The position numbers were made by a program, and so were the translations under genes. DNA of 11,272 bases from Holosporaceae bacterium (lineage in GTDB: Bacteria; Pseudomonadota; Alphaproteobacteria; UBA3830), in NCBI GenBank assembly GCA_031282785.1, contig JAITDB010000009.1, positions 1-11,272 on the forward strand, read 5' to 3'. Below the pieces are notes generated by a model that made no database searches, was not told the DNA's origin, and saw only the letters and a program-made list of their open reading frames with translations. Below are positions 1-7,099 of the stretch, piece after piece; positions within the stretch are counted from its first letter, which is position 1; each line of letters opens with the position of its first letter.

Positions 1-1758
1 GACAAAACAAATAGCAACGAAAACAAAAAAATTGTATTGGTCGGACTCCCGAACGTTGGAAAATCATCGATTTTCAACATATTATCGCATAAATACGTGG
101 ATGTCAGCAATTATTCCGGCACGACGGTTTCGATATCCAGGACGAAAATTTCCGCCAGCGAAATTTCTGGCAATCTGGTAGACACTCCCGGCATCTACAG
201 TATGCATGGCCGCAGCAGCGACGACGAGATGGTCACGAAGAAAATACTCAATGGAGCTGACCTTGTGATAAATGTCGTGAATGCGCTTACTCTGGAACGC
301 GATCTACTGCTTACGCTGCATCTGCTGCACATAAGTATGAATGTGATACTGGTAGTAAATCAGATAGACGAGGCTGAAAAAAGAGGCTTCTCCGTGGATG
401 CGCAAAAATTATCTCAGCTACTGGGAATACGAGTAATAAAAACGGTGGCAACAAGGTCTGAGGGAACGCAGGAGCTGCTGACGGCCATTGGAGAGGTCGC
501 GGGCAACGATGCTTCCGGAAATTTTTTGGTTGATCCCTCTGCTCGGCCTAAAAAAAAATTGCACCGTCACAATGTCGACGAGCTGGCAGCACAGGTAATG
601 ACGAGGAACGTTCAAAGACAGAGCGAAGAAAAAATATTTCTGGATAGAATGCTGCTGAATCCTTATTCTGCCTGGCCCATTGCGCTTTTGATATTTTTTT
701 TCATGTTCAAATTTTTAGGGATATATGTGGCTGGCGATCTGGTGGACTATCTTTCGTCATTCTTTGATTCCTCCTACGAAATTGCGGTATTTTCTCTGGT
801 GACGCGTCACATTGACAGTCCTTTTTTAAGAAGGGTACTACTGGGAGATTTCGGCATACTCACCATGGAAGCCAAGACGTTGTTTGTGGTGCTCCTGCCG
901 TTGGTAACTGCCTATAATGCCGCAATGTCATTGCTGGAAGACTCTGGCTATTTGCCTCGGCTCACAGTATTGACAGATAATTTTTTCTCTCGCATAGGTC
1001 TAAATGGAAAGGCTGTAATTCCGATTTTGCTAGGATTCGGCTGTAGCACTATGGGAATTTTGTCCACCAGAATGCTGGAGACCAAAAAAGACAGAACCAT
1101 CGCGACGGCCATTATCGGCATTGCCATACCCTGTGCGGCTCAGCAGGGCATCATCATTGCGTTGTTGTCATCCACCAACAACGTCAAGATATGGCTGCTG
1201 TATATTTTTATTATGCTAGCTGTGATATTTGTCACCGGAAAAGTTCTGGATTTCTTTTTAAGAAGTAGGAATAGTCATTTGCTAATGGATATTCCTCCGC
1301 TGCGAGCTCCGTCACTGAGGAATTGCCTTCGCAAGACGCTATTTCGCAGCATTGGATTCATTCGCGGTATGCTAGTTATGTTTACCGTTACATACGTAAT
1401 CATGACCGTATTGAATGAATTCCATGTATTGTACTATATTCAGAATAGTATGGCTCTGATCATCAAGAATATGTTGAATCTTCCTAGAGATTTCGCAAAT
1501 ATTTTTGTAATCGGAATGATCCGCAAAGACGTTGCTTCCGCTAGCTTGTTGCAGATGTCCGGTATCGGAGCCGAAAGCGCGTTGACAAGCATCCAGATTC
1601 TAACCGCAACTGTGGTGATTTCGCTTTTTGTCCCATGCGTCAACGCACTAATCGTAATTTTTAAGGAAAGAGGCTGGAAAGAGGCCGTCGCCCTATGGTT
1701 TGCATCATTTTTTATATCGGTTTTTGTCGGATGGCTGTTAACTATATCAATCGCTTGA
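1..1758 (+). CDS. feoB: FeoB-family ferrous iron transporter, 5' end outside window
   Basis: This is an inner-membrane Fe(II) importer with an N-terminal cytosolic G domain. The frame is open to base 1, so the true start lies upstream; 585 residues are visible. G motifs, numbered from base 1: G1 GLPNVGKSS (15-23), switch I region NYSGTTV (37-43), G3 DTPG (61-64), G4 NQID (120-123) followed by EAEKRGF as in FeoB, and G5-like ATRSEG (150-155). The membrane part begins near residue 224. The gate region has LLEDSGYLPR (311-320), GFGCST (345-350) and IPCAAQQG (376-383). The C-terminal gate region has FVPCVNALI (543-551) followed by ERGWK. Classical FeoB has GCNVPA and CSARLPVY at the two gate sites, so this belongs to a variant branch that I recall from deltaproteobacterial FeoBs with PCSAQ. 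It is shorter than E. coli FeoB (773 residues). The family call is firm. The metal is inferred and could be another divalent ion. The next gene follows after 13 bases. Confidence 0.93.
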   Translation, partial: DKTNSNENKKIVLVGLPNVGKSSIFNILSHKYVDVSNYSGTTVSISRTKISASEISGNLVDTPGIYSMHGRSSDDEMVTKKILNGADLVINVVNALTLERDLLLTLHLLHISMNVILVVNQIDEAEKRGFSVDAQKLSQLLGIRVIKTVATRSEGTQELLTAIGEVAGNDASGNFLVDPSARPKKKLHRHNVDELAAQVMTRNVQRQSEEKIFLDRMLLNPYSAWPIALLIFFFMFKFLGIYVAGDLVDYLSSFFDSSYEIAVFSLVTRHIDSPFLRRVLLGDFGILTMEAKTLFVVLLPLVTAYNAAMSLLEDSGYLPRLTVLTDNFFSRIGLNGKAVIPILLGFGCSTMGILSTRMLETKKDRTIATAIIGIAIPCAAQQGIIIALLSSTNNVKIWLLYIFIMLAVIFVTGKVLDFFLRSRNSHLLMDIPPLRAPSLRNCLRKTLFRSIGFIRGMLVMFTVTYVIMTVLNEFHVLYYIQNSMALIIKNMLNLPRDFANIFVIGMIRKDVASASLLQMSGIGAESALTSIQILTATVVISLFVPCVNALIVIFKERGWKEAVALWFASFFISVFVGWLLTISIA

Positions 1759-1771
1759 AAAAGAGGATACA

Positions 1772-2200
1772 ATGACCGAACTAACACCTAATCAGGAGAA
1801 TTATCTGAAGACCGTGTATATTGAAGTGACAGAAAAAGGCTATGCAAAAATGTCAGACGTGGCTGCGCTACTGTCGGTGCGCAAGTCATCTGTAAATGCA
1901 GCTCTGAATATCCTAGCGGATAAGGGATTGATCAATTATACTCCATACACCAAAATAACACTTACGGAAATAGGTCTGGAAAAAGCTCGGAAAATCATAA
2001 ATCGCTTCGAAACCATGAACAATTTTTTTCTGCATATTCTGAAACTAAGTCGCGAAGAATCCATCGCTAACTCCTGCAAAATAGAGCATGTAATGTCTGA
2101 AACACTATTTAATAGAGTCCAAAAATTTTATGAGTTTACGAAGGAATTCTGTAAAAAAAATCCGGATTATAAAAAACAATTGGACAATCTTCTGGTGTAA
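1772..2200 (+). CDS. DtxR/MntR-family metal-dependent transcriptional regulator, divergent metal site
   Basis: This 142-residue protein is a two-domain regulator of the DtxR/MntR type: a winged helix (about 5-70) followed by a dimerisation and metal-binding domain. ENYLKTVY (9-16), the recognition-helix region VRKSSVNAAL (36-45), ITLTEIGLEKA (62-72) and CKIEHVMS (102-109) follow the family pattern. C102, E105 and H106 fall at the same numbers as the primary-site ligands of Corynebacterium DtxR. The Met10 position is N10 and the His79 position is F79, so part of the primary site and the ancillary site are lost. There is no third SH3-like domain, so the length is MntR-like. The start has an AGAGGA ribosome binding site at 1762-1767. 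It sits directly after feoB, so it probably controls this operon. Whether it senses iron or manganese, or still senses metal at all, is open. Confidence 0.85.
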   Translation: MTELTPNQENYLKTVYIEVTEKGYAKMSDVAALLSVRKSSVNAALNILADKGLINYTPYTKITLTEIGLEKARKIINRFETMNNFFLHILKLSREESIANSCKIEHVMSETLFNRVQKFYEFTKEFCKKNPDYKKQLDNLLV

Positions 2201-2202
2201 TA

Positions 2203-3552
2203 ATGGAACATAAAATAGTAGACGGCTCTCTGAGAAGTATTTTCAGTGTAACCATTCCGATGGTGTTATCATTTATGTCGACAAATCTGATGTATACCAT
2301 CGATAAATTCATGTTGGCCGGCTATTCCATTGACGCCATGAATGCGGCGTCTGTTGCAGGCACTTTTGCCGGAATTTTTTCTTTTATGTTCATTGGAATG
2401 GTAGATAGCGCTGAAATATTCGTCGGACAATACAACGGAGCCAAGCAATATGATAAGCTCGCAGCTCCTGCATGGCAGATGATTTACCTATCGCTGGCTT
2501 CGTCTTTGGTATTTGTGCCAATCGCATATTTTTCTGATAAAATCAATACGCTGCCCGATTATTGTCTGAAGGGAGGACTGGAATACCAAAGAATTCTGAT
2601 GTATTTCGGCATGATGGCTCCAATAAAAACAGCATTGGCAGCGTTTTTTATAGGACAAGGAAAAACCAAAATTATAACTTTATCTGTTGCCGTTGCGACT
2701 GTTACCAATACCATACTGGATTACGTGCTCATCTATGGAATTGGCGATGTGATTCCTGAGATGGGATGCTCTGGTGCAGCCATTGCCACGGTGATCGCAG
2801 AGATTGCGCAGACGGTCATACTTGCCGCAATATTTTTTAGAAAAAGAAATCGCCGGGTTTACAAAACACTCGAAAATCGAAAAATTAATTCACCGTTACT
2901 CTGTAATTGTTTGCGCGTAGGTTTTCCTACCATGTCTGGGAATCTCATTTCCATGGTGGCCTGGTGGGCTATACAGACCTTAACGGCTCATATTTCACGA
3001 GACGTTGCTACTATCTACAACATTGGCATCACCATATACATTTTTTTTATTTTCGTTGGAGAGGGGATGAACAAGGCAATTGCCACTATTTGCGCCAATA
3101 TGATAGGACGCCGAGATCTCCAGGGCATTCAAGAAACCTACAAAATTTTTGTGATTATGTCGATGTTTTGCGGCGTTATAATGTCTATTCCGCTGGTATT
3201 TTTTCCGCAATGTATTCTTAGCATGCTTGATATGTTGCCGAATAATTTATCGGAGCTATATACCGACATAAAAATCGTGCTCTTTCTGGTTACGCTGAAC
3301 GTGGGATTCGAGACACTCATGCTATCGACCTGGGGAGTCCTAAGCGCCGGAGGAGATACTAAATATGCCGCTATTGTATATCAGGCGTGTCTGTGGCTGC
3401 TGGTGGTTTTCCCAACGGCACTGCTGTATTGGTTGAATGCGTTAACTTATGTGCCCACAGTCTACGCCTTTATGACAGCCTTGGTTGTCGTTGCCCAAAT
3501 TCTCTTGTACAGAAGATATAAAAGCCTGAAATGGTATAATAAATTGGTCTAA
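2203..3552 (+). CDS. MATE-family multidrug/metabolite efflux transporter
   Basis: This 449-residue polytopic inner-membrane protein has about twelve hydrophobic segments in two MatE-like halves. Family features are DGSLRSIFSVTIPM at 7-20, the TM1 aspartate D34 in YTIDKFMLAG, VGQYNGAKQYDK (74-85) after TM2, SGAAIATVIAE in the middle, and a second-half segment with VLSAGGDTKYAA. MATE proteins export drugs or metabolites in exchange for Na+ or H+; the substrate cannot be read from the sequence. The start lies two bases after the regulator's stop and has only a weak GGTG ribosome binding site, so translation is probably coupled. Sharing an operon with an iron transporter and a DtxR-like regulator suggests export linked to metal status, for example a chelator or a toxic compound. 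That is an inference from position only. The gene runs to the convergent junction with rlmN. Confidence 0.92.
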   Translation: MEHKIVDGSLRSIFSVTIPMVLSFMSTNLMYTIDKFMLAGYSIDAMNAASVAGTFAGIFSFMFIGMVDSAEIFVGQYNGAKQYDKLAAPAWQMIYLSLASSLVFVPIAYFSDKINTLPDYCLKGGLEYQRILMYFGMMAPIKTALAAFFIGQGKTKIITLSVAVATVTNTILDYVLIYGIGDVIPEMGCSGAAIATVIAEIAQTVILAAIFFRKRNRRVYKTLENRKINSPLLCNCLRVGFPTMSGNLISMVAWWAIQTLTAHISRDVATIYNIGITIYIFFIFVGEGMNKAIATICANMIGRRDLQGIQETYKIFVIMSMFCGVIMSIPLVFFPQCILSMLDMLPNNLSELYTDIKIVLFLVTLNVGFETLMLSTWGVLSAGGDTKYAAIVYQACLWLLVVFPTALLYWLNALTYVPTVYAFMTALVVVAQILLYRRYKSLKWYNKLV

Positions 3553-3560
3553 AATTTATT
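3538..3560. terminator. AT-only inverted repeat at convergent gene junction, possible weak bidirectional terminator
   Basis: AATAAATT (3538-3545) and AATTTATT (3553-3560) form a perfect 8-bp stem around a 7-base loop that contains the MATE stop codon. The stem has no G or C pairs and no clean T tract follows it, so intrinsic termination would be weak. It is listed because it sits between two convergent operons only 28 bases apart and no better terminator is visible there. Confidence 0.2.
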
Positions 3561-3580
3561 GGTTCATATCAAATAACAAG

Positions 3581-4627
3581 TTACTTTATTGTAGTTTTCA
3601 ATTGACCACAAGCAGCAGCGATATCGTTTCCGCGGGATTTTCTTATGATGGTGCGGATTCCCTTGCTTAATAATATGGACAAAAAGGCGTCAGCTCTGGC
3701 TCTGGAGCATCCACTGAAGGTGGAGTCATTCCAGCTGTTAAATGTTATCAGATTGACCTTGCCGCGTATTCCTGAAAGCAGCTTTGCCAGTCGACAAGCG
3801 TCGTCATCGGAGTCATTTATGCCTGAAAGCAGCAGATATTCGAAAGTGACATGCTCGGTATTGCTTCTGGAGAGATACTCCTTGGCGACATCTAGCAACA
3901 TAGCAATGTTATATTTTTTGTTGATTGGCATGAGCTCGTTGCGTTTAATATCGTCGGGAGCATGCAGAGATATCGCCAATTTTATGCCGAATTTCGCCAT
4001 TTGCAGCAAATCGTTTTCCACTATGCCAGAGGTCGATACCGTTACTTTATTGCGGGAAAAGTTGTGATTTTTTTCGTCCAGGAGCAATTCCAGAGCCTGA
4101 AATAAATTTGCGACATTCAGCAGCGGTTCTCCCATGCCCATGAACACCAGATTCAAAAGATGCGGATACTGCAGCTCTGTCAATGTCGGCAGTCTGTCTT
4201 TCCAGAAGAACACCTGAGCCATGATTTCGTCGCAACGGAGATTCCTCTCAAAGGATTGTCTTCCGGTATGACAAAATTTGCATCCCATGGCGCATCCCAC
4301 CTGAGTCGAAAGGCACGCGGTGTTTCTTTTTTCGTCTGGAATAAAAACGGTTTCTATCTGATGGCCGTCGGAGAACTCCAGCAGAGCTTTTTGCGTTCCA
4401 TCGCTGGATTTTTGTAAATTGCAGCAGCGAGGCCGTTCCAAAAAAAAATTTTCCTTCAGCAAAGAGCGAACTTTCTGCGGCACATCGGTCATGGCATCGA
4501 AAGATGATACGCATTTTACATGAATCCAGGGAAGTACTCTTTTGGCATCAAGTTTTGTTAGGCCGATGGAGGTGAACTTCCGTTCCAAATCCGCAAAATT
4601 TGCTCCCAGCAAAGATTCTTTTTCCAT
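3581..4627 (-). CDS. rlmN: Dual-specificity 23S rRNA/tRNA adenine-C2 methyltransferase RlmN
   Basis: This radical SAM enzyme makes C2-methyladenosine at A2503 of 23S rRNA and, in E. coli, at A37 of some tRNAs. The chosen start gives 348 residues. C112, C116 and C119 in GCAMGCKFCHTG bind the 4Fe-4S cluster. C105, seven residues before the cluster motif, matches E. coli C118. C340 in DIAAACGQL matches the methyl-carrying C355. GMGEPLLN (164-171) is the SAM-site motif. The frame is open further upstream to an ATG at 4702, but that would overlap the dapF-rnhA gene by 68 bases. The ATG at 4627 lies seven bases after the upstream stop, has an AGGA ribosome binding site, and starts where E. coli RlmN homology begins. 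It is the last gene of the minus-strand run and is probably coupled to the fusion gene. All catalytic residues are intact. Confidence 0.96.
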   Translation of the reverse strand: MEKESLLGANFADLERKFTSIGLTKLDAKRVLPWIHVKCVSSFDAMTDVPQKVRSLLKENFFLERPRCCNLQKSSDGTQKALLEFSDGHQIETVFIPDEKRNTACLSTQVGCAMGCKFCHTGRQSFERNLRCDEIMAQVFFWKDRLPTLTELQYPHLLNLVFMGMGEPLLNVANLFQALELLLDEKNHNFSRNKVTVSTSGIVENDLLQMAKFGIKLAISLHAPDDIKRNELMPINKKYNIAMLLDVAKEYLSRSNTEHVTFEYLLLSGINDSDDDACRLAKLLSGIRGKVNLITFNSWNDSTFSGCSRARADAFLSILLSKGIRTIIRKSRGNDIAAACGQLKTTIK

Positions 4628-4633
4628 CTTTGT

Positions 4634-4637
4634 CCTA
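4634..4637 (-). promoter_or_regulatory. rlmN ribosome binding site overlapping the upstream stop codon
   Basis: On the minus strand the sequence reads TAGGACAAAGATG. TAG ends the dapF-rnhA fusion, AGGA inside it is a Shine-Dalgarno match, and ATG (4627-4625) starts rlmN six bases later. This fixes the start and suggests translational coupling. Confidence 0.7.
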
Positions 4638-5966
4638 TCGCCGACATTGTTTTTTAGCGAGTTTATCAACCCGCTCATTGAATTTATTTCCGGAATGCCC
4701 ATGGACCCAATTCCAGGAAACCTTATGAAATTTCGTTGCTTTCAGAAGGCGCTGCCAGAGGTCTTTATTTTTTACCGGTTCGTGTTCTGAGTTGACCCAA
4801 TTATTTTTCAGCCAGCCGTGGATCCATTTGGTAATGCCGTTTTTCACGTAGGTGCTATCGGTGTGCAATGCTATGGAGCGTGGAGAAAGGAAAAGCTCCA
4901 GTGCGGCGATGGCAGCCATCATTTCCATGCGATTATTGGTGGTATTATCGTCGGAGCCGCATAGCTCTTGCTCCTGGCCGTCGTACATGATAAGAGCGGC
5001 CCATCCGCCGGGACCCGGATTCCCACTGCAAGCGCCGTCGGTGTAGACGATCACAGCAGAATTTTCGGTAGAAGCGTCGGTGGAAGTATTTGTGGAAACA
5101 TTTTCCGTTGCAAATCTATATTGGCCGGAGAACACATGCGTTGCCGATCCCGTTTGGAGCCAGTCGCCGTTTTTATCGAGTTGCATCAGCAGAGATCCGC
5201 CTCTTTGGGTTACGACGATAGCATTTGAGCTCAGAAAATTATTTTTATGGATGGCGACGGCGGTGGCCATTGCGCCGCTGCCACAGGCGTAGGTCAAACC
5301 GTCGGCTCGCTCGAACACCAGCAGAGCGATAGCGTTTTCGGAAATTATTTTCCCAAATGAGACATTTACTTTGTTCGGAAACAGCGGATTGCTCTCCAAA
5401 ATGGATCCAATGCGTTGCGCCTGATCCAAAGACGGCATATGTTCTAGCAACAGTACCAAATGCGGATTCCCAACGGATAAACATGAAGCTCGCCGAAGTC
5501 CCAGCCGCCTCAATTCGTCATGAAGGCCATTGTCTAGGCGTAAATCTTCGCTCAGGCTAAGATTCATGGGATCAGAAACGTGCGCAGCCAATGTCAGTGC
5601 CGTTGGTTTTCCGAAATTTATCGATACATCATTATCCTTTTTCATGTGCAGAACATAACTGCTGTTTTTGGTCTTTAGAAGAATGGATTTCATGTCTAGT
5701 TGCCGCATTTTCGCCAGAAGACCAAGGCAGCGAGTGGCATTTCCACAGATTTCCGTTTCGCTGCCGTCGGCATTAAAAAAAGACGCGTCAATTACGCTGG
5801 TATCGTTGCTATAAAACGTTACTAAATCGCAGCCGATGCCCAGAGTGCGATGACTTATTTTCCTGCAGAAATCTCCGATGTCTTCCAGGCCGGTCATTTG
5901 TGTTTTGGCGATCATTACGAAATCGTTGCCCAATGCCTGCATCTTATCGAAATTGATGATTTTCAA
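4635..5966 (-). CDS. Fusion of diaminopimelate epimerase (DapF) and ribonuclease HI
   Basis: This 443-residue protein has two complete enzymes in one frame. Residues 1-285 are DapF, which converts LL- to meso-diaminopimelate for lysine and peptidoglycan. It has MQALGNDF (9-16), catalytic C74 in ADGSETEICGNA, GNPH (166-169), FER (218-220) and second catalytic C228 in YACGSG. Residues 305-443 are RNase HI, which cuts RNA in RNA-DNA hybrids. It has D310 in YTDGACSGNPGPGGW, E348 in NRMEMM, D370 in HTDSTY, H424 in VHGHSGN and D434. These residues keep exactly the spacing of E. coli D10, E48, D70, H124 and D134. Residues 286-304 form a Ser/Thr/Asn/Glu-rich linker. The start is TTG at 5966, overlapping the pgi stop as TTGA, with AGG about six bases upstream; the first ATG (codon 9) would remove the first DapF strand. 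A GTG at residue 305 could in principle give free RNase HI, but no good ribosome binding site precedes it. Confidence 0.94.
   Translation of the reverse strand: MKIINFDKMQALGNDFVMIAKTQMTGLEDIGDFCRKISHRTLGIGCDLVTFYSNDTSVIDASFFNADGSETEICGNATRCLGLLAKMRQLDMKSILLKTKNSSYVLHMKKDNDVSINFGKPTALTLAAHVSDPMNLSLSEDLRLDNGLHDELRRLGLRRASCLSVGNPHLVLLLEHMPSLDQAQRIGSILESNPLFPNKVNVSFGKIISENAIALLVFERADGLTYACGSGAMATAVAIHKNNFLSSNAIVVTQRGGSLLMQLDKNGDWLQTGSATHVFSGQYRFATENVSTNTSTDASTENSAVIVYTDGACSGNPGPGGWAALIMYDGQEQELCGSDDNTTNNRMEMMAAIAALELFLSPRSIALHTDSTYVKNGITKWIHGWLKNNWVNSEHEPVKNKDLWQRLLKATKFHKVSWNWVHGHSGNKFNERVDKLAKKQCRR
5055..5111 (-). other. Low-complexity linker between DapF and RNase HI domains
   Basis: This encodes residues 286-304 of the fusion, almost entirely Ser, Thr, Asn, Glu, Asp and Ala, with imperfectly repeated STNTST/STDAST units. 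It starts just after the normal DapF C-terminal strand (HVFSGQYRF) and ends at the first RNase HI strand, so it is probably a flexible tether. Confidence 0.8.
5963..5966 (-). promoter_or_regulatory. TTGA stop/start overlap, pgi to dapF-rnhA
   Basis: Minus-strand TTGA contains the TTG start of the fusion gene and the TGA stop of pgi. A four-base overlap of this type usually means termination-reinitiation coupling. The rare TTG start suggests low independent initiation. Confidence 0.65.
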
Positions 5967-7099
5967 ATGGCACCTAGTAATTTATTGGTAATAATTTTGC
6001 CACGCTCCACCGCAGGTTGATCAAACGCATTTACCTTCAAAATATGACAAACTGCAATCACTTCCCAAATAAAATGGGCCAGAAGAGCTCCCAAAATTTC
6101 TGGCGTGAGCTCGGGAAACTCGATTTTTCGCAATGGGACTCCTTTTTCCACCAAAGATTCCAGTGTAGCATTGTGCTGAGCCTCAAAAATATCGGCGATG
6201 TTTTTATTTTTTATGTAGGAAAACGAATGCGGAACAAAAATTTTTGAGGATATCGCTAAGTCAGTTTTTTGTTTTTCCAGAAAAAATGTGAAGCATTTAT
6301 CGCTGGGACCGTCCAGATACAACTGCAGCTGACTATGTTGGTCGAAGGATCCCATGGCTGTCAGCGGCGTAACGCCAACTCCGGATTTCCCTGTGCTTTC
6401 GGCGTAAAGCTGCGCCAGCCACGCTCCGAAAAACGATAATTTGTCGGAGTAGATGAATGAAACATGCTGAGAATGTCCGGCAACGAAGCGCGCTCCATTC
6501 TGAGCAAAATTTCGCGACGTCTCTAGATACTGCCGTGCGCCGCTGCGAATACGCTGCGGGTTCGTGCCGCCTATAAATGCCGGAAGCATACCTACAATGG
6601 AAAATACCGAAAATCTCCCGCCAATGTTCTTCGGATAATCAACGCATAGACAATCGTATTCGGCCGCAATTTCTCTCAGAGAGGACGATTTATTTTCAGT
6701 TATCACCACAACTCGACTGGAAATTTCGCTGCGCTCCAGGACTCCCAGAATCAGTAGCAGCTGAGCAACGGTTTCCATGGTCTCTCCGGATTTGGAAATG
6801 CATAAAAAACCCGTGTGCGGAGATATTTTTCCCAACACATTTTTTAGTGTATGAGGATCCAAATTATTAACAAACGTGAGCTTGTCCTTCATTTTTGAAA
6901 TACCGTGCAAGCATTGTCCGCCGAGGCTTGATCCTCCAGTACCGAAAATTATGAATTTTTCCAGAGAAAGCCATTTTTTTAAACGAGAATTTTCCCAAAC
7001 CTCAAGATTATCTCCGTTGATGATGTGATTTATGTCGATGGTGCCGGAAATATCAGGCGCTTCGACAGGAGATCCGTTTACAATGCTATGATGAATCAT
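5963..7099 (-). CDS. pgi: Glucose-6-phosphate isomerase, compact form
   Basis: This cytosolic enzyme interconverts glucose 6-phosphate and fructose 6-phosphate. The chosen start gives 378 residues, short against about 450 in Bacillus and 550 in E. coli. Motifs: GTGGSSLGGQ (53-62) and SKSGET (102-107) for phosphate binding, GGRFSVFS (160-167) with R162, the E234 region LYAESTGKSG, H255 in SFDQHSQLQ, and the signature NAFDQPAVERGK (357-368) ending in K368. R162, E234, H255 and K368 match the family's catalytic Arg, Glu, His and Lys, so the enzyme should be active. The frame stays open to an ATG at 7150. The ATG at 7099 forms an ATGA overlap with the M16 stop and avoids 17 residues lying wholly within the upstream gene, so it is preferred, although the 7150 site has a GGA-like sequence upstream. 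The downstream gene overlaps by four bases. Confidence 0.94.
   Translation of the reverse strand: MIHHSIVNGSPVEAPDISGTIDINHIINGDNLEVWENSRLKKWLSLEKFIIFGTGGSSLGGQCLHGISKMKDKLTFVNNLDPHTLKNVLGKISPHTGFLCISKSGETMETVAQLLLILGVLERSEISSRVVVITENKSSSLREIAAEYDCLCVDYPKNIGGRFSVFSIVGMLPAFIGGTNPQRIRSGARQYLETSRNFAQNGARFVAGHSQHVSFIYSDKLSFFGAWLAQLYAESTGKSGVGVTPLTAMGSFDQHSQLQLYLDGPSDKCFTFFLEKQKTDLAISSKIFVPHSFSYIKNKNIADIFEAQHNATLESLVEKGVPLRKIEFPELTPEILGALLAHFIWEVIAVCHILKVNAFDQPAVERGKIITNKLLGAI
7096..7099 (-). promoter_or_regulatory. ATGA stop/start overlap, M16-like gene to pgi
   Basis: Minus-strand ATGA holds the ATG of pgi and the TGA of the M16-like gene. Only a weak GGA lies about nine bases upstream, so pgi translation probably depends on ribosomes finishing the upstream gene. 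Confidence 0.6.

Noticed and set aside
37..39. TTG at 37 as the start of feoB
   Set aside because: The frame is open back to base 1 and KKIVLVGLPNVGKS needs the first strand of the G domain before the P-loop, so 37 is internal.
4628..4702. Longer rlmN starting at 4702
   Set aside because: The extra 25 residues overlap the RNase HI coding end by 68 bases and do not match RlmN. The ATG at 4627 has an AGGA site right after the upstream stop.
4635..5966. Two separate genes, dapF and rnhA, with a missed boundary
   Set aside because: No stop codon or frame change lies between the domains and a linker joins them. The sequence as given encodes one protein, though a sequencing error cannot be excluded by eye.
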